From: Polychytrium aggregatum
Taxonomy: Eukaryota > Chytridiomycota > Chytridiomycetes > Polychytriales
Direction: 5' to 3'
NCBI RefSeq assembly: GCF_025602895.1
Contig: NW_026516335.1
Location: forward strand, 47,868-111,867
Length of the DNA stretch: 64,000 nucleotides
Shown: positions 56,446 through 64,000 of the stretch, one piece after another
How the letters are laid out: every line of letters begins with the position of its first letter
Numbering within the stretch: position 1 is the stretch's first letter
Notes under the pieces: model-generated
Told to the model about the DNA's origin: nothing
The model's database searches: none
Seen by the model: only the letters and a program-made list of their open reading frames with translations
Program-made: the position numbers and the translations under genes

Positions 56446-57236
56446 ATGCTGTTCATTTTACGTGGAATTTGGATAGCTCGATTTGCGACCGAGACTAAGA
56501 GTCAGTTAAAAGCTATTGTACTGCAACAGTGCGTTGGTGAGGCTTTGAATCGGGGTTTTCATCCTGAAGGTACTGATATTGGTGGGACTGAAACATCTTC
56601 ACGTTCAGATTTGGAAGGAGCGGATTTTATTGCCAAATGTAAAGCTTGGATGCAAATTCGGACCGCTAGACAGTATGGTTTCAGTGTACTGCATATTTTA
56701 TCGAGTACCTTTTTATGGAAGTGCTCTATGCGTACCTAATCTTGCTACACAGGCGCTCTCAGGATCGGGCCCTGTCCAGACCGGGACCAAATCAGGCCGA
56801 CATCCATGCAAGCGCACAGCTCCATCTCGTAACCGGCGTTTTCACCGTCGATGGCTTTCTTTTTAAGAGCGCTCGAGTGTCATTTGTGTTTAACTCGAAT
56901 GGATCGCCAGTTTGTCCTTTATGTGCATCTCTTCCACAGCGTGCGCGTCGGTCGTACGTCATAACAACGATCGTGTTCACGACCAAACAACCGAGCAGTC
57001 GGGATCAGCATCGCAGACTGTTTCTTTTGTTTGGGTATGACATCATCCACTCCTGGGGTGTCTCGTCGTCCTCTTTGTCCTGGTACAGCTGTATGTGGGA
57101 TTCCCTGAGGTGTTCCAGCCTTTGCCTTTATACTAACATTTGGCACCCAAGCAGTGTCCATCAAAACGTTGCATGGAAGGCATCCGTATTCCACCACACC
57201 AGCCTCACGGCTATCGGTGTGGTATTCACGATCTGA
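56446..57236 (+). pseudogene. Possible remnant of another LINE reverse-transcriptase C-terminus
   Basis: The frame from 56715 reads AQLHLVTGVFTVDGF ... SPVCPLCASLPQ, which resembles the conserved LLTGxYxL...CPLC zinc-knuckle end of many LINE ORF2 proteins. No catalytic RT motif is seen upstream, and frames shift repeatedly. The left two thirds lie within the inverted-repeat arm and so recur at 61719-62322. Confidence 0.3.
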
Positions 57237-57527
57237 ACTGGGTCCAAGCTGGTCCAAATACTCTTCATATTCTTCCCAACGTTCAAGCTGTTGGCAGTTG
57301 CTCTCTATAGTGAACGATATGTGTGGGTTTCAGATCATCATCGATCCCTTGAAGGGGAGGATATTAAGGCCCGATTCGCTACCAAATCATTGTTCTTGCC
57401 TAAGGTCATGATTGATACTAATGATATATTTGAATCCATGGCCCTGGTCTGTGCAGCGCCCGCCAGTTCGGCCATGTGGTGCCTGAGGATGGCCCGCATC
57501 CGATCCATCAAGCTCGGTGCCCATTGA

Positions 57528-60500
57528 TCACTCCGACTGGTCGTTCGCTGATTTGCGATCTCTGGGTTCATTGGTGCCGGTGACGCTTGCCTCGAGCAGC
57601 CCAAAGACGGTCTTGTCTCGCTTTGCGGCTCCTCCAAGGCCGCTGATTCCGCCGACACCCTTCACGGCGGCAGTGCCGGCCTTTGCCTTGACGTCGGCAT
57701 AGTTGGCCATGAACGAGCCGGCGGTGTCCTTTGACCCAAACTCGAGTGTATACGTCACCTTGTTGCGGCGGACCCGGACACTTCGAGCCAGGACCTTCTC
57801 TGCATCGGGGTCGCTCTCGGGGTCGCAGAGCTCGCACTCGCACGATGAGAATCGGAAGCTGACCTGGATGGTCCCGTCCATGTCGGACTCCCGCATCTCG
57901 ATCAGATCCAGGTTGGTGAAGACCAGGACCGTCGACGACACCCAGGCGCCTCCAAACTTGAGGCCCTGCAGGCCGCAGTCGTAAGCATAGGCGACGATCG
58001 AGGCTCTGGCCATGCCTTGGCTTGTGACGGACGACCGGTTGGTGGCAGCCGGGGACGATCTCTGCGTTTGCTTCTCGCTGTCGTTCCCGACTGGCTTGTG
58101 CTGGAGCACCTTGAAGAGCCTTGTGCTGAAGAGGATGATCGGGATCAAGGACGAGACCATGATGACCAGACACGAGAGAATGATCCTCCCGACGACATAG
58201 AGGCCCTGCGAGCTCAGCTCCTCCGAGAGCGCATACACCATCGGCAGACACAGCAGCAGCGTCATCGACACCACATAGCTGCACAGTCCGATGACCCTGG
58301 ACTCTTGGAAGCGCTCGTGGGCGCCTCTGGTCAGATATGCAAACACCACACAGCCAATCAGGATGGCTCCGTTCAGGACATAGATCAGGATCTCGGGGGC
58401 GGCCATGGAGCCGTGAGCCGAAGCGCACACCAGGGCGTAGAAGCTGCCCTCGACCACGGCGGTGGGACTGCCGATGGCGACCCAGGCGACGCAGACCACA
58501 ATCTCGATCCCGACGATCATGGCAGAGGCGAGGATGAGCTTCCAGTCGGGGGTCTTGATGGTGCGGATGCGCTTGTATCCAAAGATGATGTAGATGCGGA
58601 TCGACTTCATGAGCAGCATGCTGGATGCACAGGGAGTGAGTGAGTGAGTGAGTGAGTGGGTGAGTGAGTGAGTGGGTGAGTGCGATGGCCGATTGTATCG
58701 ACGACTGGTGCTGTCCACAAGTGAGTCCCAGCCATGTCGATGAAGCAACATTGCGGTGGTGTTCCAGAGCGTGAGACCCCAACAGCACCATACCTGAACA
58801 CGGACGAAAACGCAATCACCGGGAGGAAGATGCGGCCGGCACAGACCAGGGGACTCGGATCGGCCGAGAAGAAGAGTGCGGCAACCTGGCCAAACACTGG
58901 TTGTTCGAGGCAGCGAGCGAGTCGACGACGACATTGAGCAAGATGATGTAGCAATGCAGGACAGCACCAGCACCCATCGCACCCATCGCACCCATCGCAC
59001 CCATCGCACATCGGCAACTTACAGGCGCCGGCCATGATCACATAGCAGCAGTTGGGCGAGATCGCCTGTATGTCCGGCTTCTTCCTCCACAGGACAATCA
59101 GCGTCAAGATCCCGGTATTGATCAGCACCGTGACAATCAGCAACACCAGCATCACAATATTGTCCGAGTCCAGGTTGTTGAAATGGATCATGAATGGCGC
59201 CGATGGCTCCGAGCAGTCCAGTTGCTGGTTGTTGTAGTAGCCGACGTCGCAGATGCACTCGATTATCGACGACGACTGGAAGGGGCCGTCGATGATGCAG
59301 TATCCGTGCTTGCAAGAGCTGGCGCTGACATAGATGTTGTTTGAGTCAAAGTACGGATTGCAGGGCGAGGTTGGGTCATACAGAGACTGGCCGCCCTGGG
59401 TGACCAGCATGAAGGCATCGTAGGCGAACTGGCGGATGTTCGGGTCGGTGTAGTGGACAAAGTTGTATTGGTTGAAGTACGTGGCGGTGGACGGCGATGC
59501 GATCGGCTCGGTCGAGAGAGTCTGGCGATCGTATTTGCCAAGGCAAGGCCGGTGGTGCAGATGATGTTGATGATGTCGGTGGTGCCGATGGTAATGAAGT
59601 TGATGACAACACAGCAAGATGCCAGACCAGCGAGTATCGCAAATGGTATCGAATCGACCATGAGAACGGGCGGTGAGCAGGCGCGAGTCATGGTCAGTGC
59701 TTTGGTGCTGTCGGTGCTTTGGTGCTGTCAGCGCCGGCGCAACGATTGGAGTCAGGTCAACGACTACTCACCGTCTGAGTGCCGCCGAATATGATCCAAA
59801 ACAAGAATCGCAGGGTGGCTTGGATCTCTGCGGCGCTGACCCCATACAGCTGCGAGTCTTGGCGCAGAATGAAGAAGGTCGGTTCCATGAGGGGATAGGC
59901 ATTGGGGACACTCGAGTCGAGGTAGCTTGACTGGATGGCGTTTCCGATGTCGTTGGAGATGTGTCGCAGGGCCGAGATGTTGGTCGTGATGGGGGAAGAA
60001 AGAGCAGCCTGGGCGGGGAGGAGAGTCGGTGGCAGAGGACCATCAGCTCCGTGACTCGCTGGACTGTGGATGTGCGTTGATGTGTGCACACAATCACCAG
60101 CTCGAACAGGATATCCAGTGATGTGGGTGGGACGATCATGGTCGCGCTGATACCATCGAGGCATCGGGTGCGCAACGAATCCCAACCCACAACGGGGAGG
60201 GGCGAGTGGATCGCACTTGCCTTCATCGTCTGCACGGATGGAGCGACAGTGTCGCCGTTCTTGTTGATGATGTTAGCGATCCCGTACAGATTGAAGCTGG
60301 ATGCCATTCCAGATAGGGTGGCGTTCACATATGGCAAATCGACATACCCAATCGAAAACGGTACGACTTGGACGCCGTCCGACAGGATGCTGTCGCTTGA
60401 ACCATAAAGAGGAGTATTTGCAGGGCCCCAGGTTGGAAGCGGATAGTATCGCGTCCCAGTGAGATTCAGGGTGGGATCGAACTTGTTCAAAGCCGAGAGG

Positions 60501-61399
60501 AAGTTTGCCGTCAGTCCAGCAGTACCACTATTTACGATCGTTTGGATACGCGCAGTGATCGTGGTGAGGTTTGGATTGTTCTGGGTGAGGCGGGTGTCGT
60601 TCCAGAAGGCAATCTTGCCACTGAAGATGTCGGCCAGGTTCTGCCGAGTCAGCGTGAGATTGGTGACGTTGAGGTGATATACGATGGCAATGCAGCTGGT
60701 TTCCCCGTCATCGCGAGGATAATCAAGGAACAAGATTCAGTCCACGGGTCGCTGTGATTCCACGAGCCACAGCACCAGGCCGTGATTCCACTGAATCAAC
60801 AACGGCGAACACATGTCCATCCGGGCGTTGCCACAAGCACAACTTGGAATCGCAGTGCCCGGGCACATTCGAGCAAGGAATGCGGAGTCATTCCCCCATC
60901 AAGCAAACAATATTTCCAGCTGGTGCGATGGCAGTTAGATGAACGCGCACAACAACTGACCTTGCCGCAACTGGGACGGGAACAAAATGCCCGAGAGTGT
61001 TTCCTGGCCCCGTATACGAAACGTTGGAGGGAATCACATCGATAGCGGCCCATGTCAGGTTCGGAGCACCGGCCGCAAGAGCAGCTCGAGCTGCTCCGGA
61101 GCCGGCATTCGTATAATTGTAGTCCCAACCCGGATCATAATTCGAATAGACACCGGAGAGGGCCAAAAACAGGGATGAGGGGGGATTGGATCCGATTCCG
61201 CCAATGATCACGTTCGGTTGCTGACAGAATGCGCCTGTGAGACGTGTCCAGGTCATATCAAGGGAACAGTCCGAAAGAAATCAGCTTCTCGTGTTTGTAA
61301 TTCATGAGGGTGTGCTCAGTCCATATCATGCGACATCATGTTACCGAGGCCAGACAGCAAGGGCAGGAGCCAGAGCAGGCACGAGTTGAGGATGGTCAT
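57528..61399 (-). CDS. PstS-like ectodomain fused to class C GPCR-type 7TM domain
   Basis: Multi-exon membrane receptor. Exon 1 from ATG 61399 encodes the signal peptide MTILNSCLLWLLPLLSGLG. The ectodomain follows the PstS/type II binding-protein pattern: VIIGGIGSNPPSSLFLALS and NYTNAGSGAARAAL (60.99-61.24 kb), IVYHLNVTNLTLTRQNLADI then FSGKIAFWNDTRL and VNSGTAGLTANFLSAL (60.47-60.70 kb), VVPFSIGYVDL, and MEPTFFILRQDSQ with LRFLFWIIFGG (59.77-59.90 kb). A Cys-rich segment with EGF-like spacing (SCKHGYC...CICDVGYYNNQQLDC) precedes helix 1 (VMLVLLIVTVLINTGILTLI). Further helices include ADPSPLVCAGRIFLPVIAF, LILASAMIVGIEIVVCVAWV, IYVLNGAILIGCVVFAYL and IILSCLVIMVSSLIPIILF. A roughly 180-residue cytosolic tail ends at 57528. 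Ligand (phosphate or another oxyanion) is inferred only from the family. Confidence 0.78.
58638..58680. repeat. GAGT tetranucleotide repeat in receptor-gene intron
   Basis: About ten GTGA/GAGT units with occasional GGGT, in the intron that precedes the exon encoding MKSIRIYIIFGYKR. Confidence 0.85.
58975..59007. repeat. 9-bp minisatellite (CATCGCACC) in receptor-gene intron
   Basis: Between three and four copies of the unit, located between the exon ending at VIMAGA and the exon coding the second membrane region. Confidence 0.8.
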
Positions 61400-61718
61400 G
61401 ATAGCGACGCGACTTGAACAGCGATGGAGACCCGAACGAGAGGTGATAGTCTCAAAGCCTTTCGAATAAGCTCTTCAAGCGATGGAATGGATCGTCGGCG
61501 CGGAGGATCTTGATAACTTTCAATAGATATTGGACAGGAAGAATACTGGGTCAAGTCAAACAGCCGATGAAGGAAGGAGAATCTCCTTAGTTGGAAGTAT
61601 AATTGATGAGGCTCAGTGTCCAGGCCCGAGAAAAGGAGGTGATCACAAAGTCAAGCCTCATCCAGACGCAAGCTCCTTGACAGAGGCAGAAAACCCAGAA
61701 GATGATTCAATTCAAGAT
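61400..61718. other. Short spacer between receptor gene and inverted-repeat arm
   Basis: About 320 bp upstream of the receptor start, presumably its promoter; nothing else recognised. Confidence 0.4.
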
Positions 61719-62571
61719 TGGATGATGTCATACCCAAACAAAAGAAACAGTCTGCGATGCTGATCCCGACTGCTCGGTTGTTTGGTCGTGAACACGATCG
61801 TTGTTATGACGTACGACCGACGCGCACGCTGTGGAAGAGATGCACATAAAGGACAAACTGGCGATCCATTCGAGTTAAACACAAATGACACTCGAGCGCT
61901 CTTAAAAAGAAAGCCATCGACGGTGAAAACGCCGGTTACGAGATGGAGCTGTGCGCTTGCATGGATGTCGGCCTGATTTGGTCCCGGTCTGGACAGGGCC
62001 CGATCCTGAGAGCGCCTGTGTAGCAAGATTAGGTACGCATAGAGCACTTCCATAAAAAGGTACTCGATAAAATATGCAGTACACTGAAACCATACTGTCT
62101 AGCGGTCCGAATTTGCATCCAAGCTTTACATTTGGCAATAAAATCCGCTCCTTCCAAATCTGAACGTGAAGATGTTTCAGTCCCACCAATATCAGTACCT
62201 TCAGGATGAAAACCCCGATTCAAAGCCTCACCAACGCACTGTTGCAGTACAATAGCTTTTAACTGACTCTTAGTCTCGGTCGCAAATCGAGCTATCCAAA
62301 TTCCACGTAAAATGAACAGCATAAGATCGAGGTGTCACACGACCCCGGTGGCTCGTGTATGTCCAGAAGGTATGTTCGCAATCCCGAATCGAAAAAAGAA
62401 AGAAAGCTGGACGCAGCGTAATCCAAGACAATTAATCGATATGAGATATGACCCATTAGATTATTAAGAAGCTGCGATCTTTTGTGGCACACAAGCCCGA
62501 CAAGCAAATCCTGGGAGATGATACTGACCGACCCAGCCGGCAGGGATGTCTGCTGGAGGCGAAAAATAATG

Positions 62572-62642
62572 TGCATGGTCCGGGAATCGAACCCGGGTCT
62601 GCCGCGTGGCAGGCGGCAATTCTACCACTGGACCAACCATGC
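62572..62642 (-). tRNA. tRNA-Gly(GCC), second copy
   Basis: Exact reverse-complement counterpart of 56126-56196, with the same terminator and the same 15-bp gap to a LINE 5' end. Confidence 0.96.
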
Positions 62643-62657
62643 GAGCTTGACCTTGAT

Positions 62658-64000
62658 CTCAACTTTTGGATCCACAGGCACAGGCTCTCCGTCGCTCTTT
62701 TTATCAACAAACCGCTCAACACTCTCAACCAACGACCCCCTCCACATGCCCCCGACCCAAACGGCCATCAACGAGATGGCCATAGACACCTCGGGCAGCC
62801 CTGCTGCCCAAGAACCAGGCCAAACGGACGAAAATCGCAGCCTAGAAAGCAACGGCCATCAGGTCAGTAGCGCCAGTATCACCGAGGCCACCGAATCAGC
62901 ACCCACCAAAAAGCACCGCAGGGATGGTGAGCCCATCCAGCTGCACGTCGGTCGCAAGAAGACCGTCGAAGAAATTATCGAAGAGCTCTATGCAGATTCG
63001 GCAATCTTTCCCAACCCGCCCGACGTGGTTGAAGAAAAGAAGTGGGCCCTCTCGATCCTCGAGAAGGCCAAGAACAACACTCTCACCGACCAGGACTTCA
63101 TCCCGGTCGATTTCAAAGACATCACCTACCGCCGCTTTAGGTTTGTCTTCGCTCTGAAGGCAGACCAAGTTCAATGCTCCCGTTGCAGAGGGAGCAAGCC
63201 CCCCGCCTGGCGTATCGACGACGCCCAGCACTCGGTCGTCTGCAAGAACATGCTGATGAGCCCGGACGCCGCCACCAAGGTGGAAGAATGCGGGAAGCAT
63301 TTTTCCATCCTCGTATTCTGGGGCCTGATGACCCGCCATGACGAAGCCGGATGGAAGCTTTTCGAACAACGGGCCTCCCTCGCCGATGCCAGGGCTGTCG
63401 GGAAGCGCGTCTGCGCCACCGACATGCGCAAGAAGCAGAGTCCCCAACAGCAGCTTCAGCACATCCAGAGTGAGCTTCTCAAGAAAGCTCAGAAGATTAA
63501 CGAAGAACTCGCCAAGCTGGACCTCAGCAAACCCGAGGAAGCTGCTAGAATCAAGGCCCTGACCCAGAGCGCCACCGAGTGCATGCAGACGCTCGCCTCC
63601 GAGCTGGAGCATGCGTCCCGGGCCATCTCGGAACGCCCAGCTCCGACATCCTACGCAGCAGCCGCCCAGCGGGGTGCCAAGAAGCAGCCCGACAACAAGA
63701 CAATCGACGCGCGCAAGCTGGCGGCCCTCGAAAAAGTCCACCAGGAGGCCGATGCCGGCAAGAAGAACGAGGCCATCGGCGCCATCCTCCGCGGCCGTGA
63801 CCCCACCGACGGCAAGTGGCTGGTGCCCAAGACTGCCACGCCATTCAGGATGATCAGATCCTCGGTCCCTGTCGAGGAAGGACCCTTAAAGGATAGGATG
63901 GACAACGCCGCTTGGGTTTACGTCAAGGGTATCCCTCGGGGTAGCTACCGTACGATCAGACAAGCTTTCAAGGAGAGGGGCTTTGCCACCAACCAGATTC
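62658..64000 (+). mobile_element. Second LINE copy, 5' part (truncated by window)
   Basis: Mirror of the LINE at 50662-56110, starting 15 bp from tRNA-Gly and transcribed rightwards. Its 3' end and duplicated target copy lie outside the window. Confidence 0.88.
62746..64000 (+). CDS. LINE ORF1, second copy (3' partial)
   Basis: Begins MPPTQTAINEM at 62746 and runs open to the window end, identical to the counterpart at 56022-54768 in every segment compared. It covers the conserved N-terminal block, Cys cluster, coiled coil and the beginning of the RRM-like domain. Confidence 0.85.
   Translation, partial: MPPTQTAINEMAIDTSGSPAAQEPGQTDENRSLESNGHQVSSASITEATESAPTKKHRRDGEPIQLHVGRKKTVEEIIEELYADSAIFPNPPDVVEEKKWALSILEKAKNNTLTDQDFIPVDFKDITYRRFRFVFALKADQVQCSRCRGSKPPAWRIDDAQHSVVCKNMLMSPDAATKVEECGKHFSILVFWGLMTRHDEAGWKLFEQRASLADARAVGKRVCATDMRKKQSPQQQLQHIQSELLKKAQKINEELAKLDLSKPEEAARIKALTQSATECMQTLASELEHASRAISERPAPTSYAAAAQRGAKKQPDNKTIDARKLAALEKVHQEADAGKKNEAIGAILRGRDPTDGKWLVPKTATPFRMIRSSVPVEEGPLKDRMDNAAWVYVKGIPRGSYRTIRQAFKERGFATNQI

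Larger units (their letters stand above)
54768..57049. repeat. Inverted repeat, left arm
   Basis: Reverse complement of 61719-64000 (positions sum to 118768). It covers the LINE 5' portion, tRNA-Gly and 853 bp beyond the tRNA. Inner boundary: 57049/61719 match, 57050/61718 do not. The outer boundary is beyond the window. All translated segments I compared are identical. Confidence 0.95.
61719..64000. repeat. Inverted repeat, right arm (runs off the window)
   Basis: Reverse complement of 54768-57049. The arm continues past the right window edge, so its full length is unknown. Confidence 0.95.

Overview
The window is nuclear DNA of a flagellated early-diverging fungus, most likely a chytrid. 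Three things point there: intron-rich GT-AG genes, fungal-type genes (a GH18 chitinase with WSC domains), and axonemal dynein genes (an outer-arm intermediate chain and a Tctex1-type light chain), which only zoospore-forming fungi keep. Exon limits below come from splice signals and protein-family conservation, so most CDS spans include introns.

Layout. 0-5 kb: a secreted GH18 chitinase with five WSC domains. 6-10.7 kb: an ankyrin-TRP-like cation channel. 11-12.4 kb: a secreted papain-like protease (minus). 12.4-16.7 kb: gene-poor, with minisatellites and a fossil of a Fanzor C-terminus. 16.7-21.1 kb: two head-to-tail genes of bacterial cobalamin families, a six-exon cobyrinate a,c-diamide synthase (CobB/CbiA) and a BtuF-like corrinoid-binding protein. 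21.7-27.7 kb: DNAI1 and a Tctex1-type light chain (minus). 28-31.7 kb: a DD34E Tc1/mariner transposon carrying a Fanzor (eukaryotic TnpB-like) gene whose RuvC-III aspartate is changed to glycine. 32-40 kb: a TMEM128-like membrane protein, an AMPK-gamma-like CBS protein and the Paf1-complex subunit LEO1. 40.7-48.1 kb: three copies of a tRNA-Trp/tRNA-Arg pair around a SCYL3-like pseudokinase. 48.1-49.8 kb: an AT-rich, gene-free stretch.

49.8-64 kb is shaped by a LINE that inserts at tRNA-Gly(GCC). A complete 5449-bp element (50662-56110, minus) is bounded by a 31-bp target-site duplication that spans 15 bp of tRNA flank plus tRNA nucleotides 1-16. A decayed, divergent relative begins at exactly the same site next to it. 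The 5' part of the LINE, the tRNA-Gly and about 850 bp beyond it recur as an inverted repeat (54768-57049 and 61719-64000). Between the arms lies a gene fusing a PstS-like phosphate-binding-protein ectodomain to a class C GPCR-type seven-helix domain.

Most noteworthy: the clustered cobalamin genes in a fungus, the tRNA-targeted LINE with serial insertion, the transposon-borne Fanzor with an altered active site, and the PstS-GPCR fusion.
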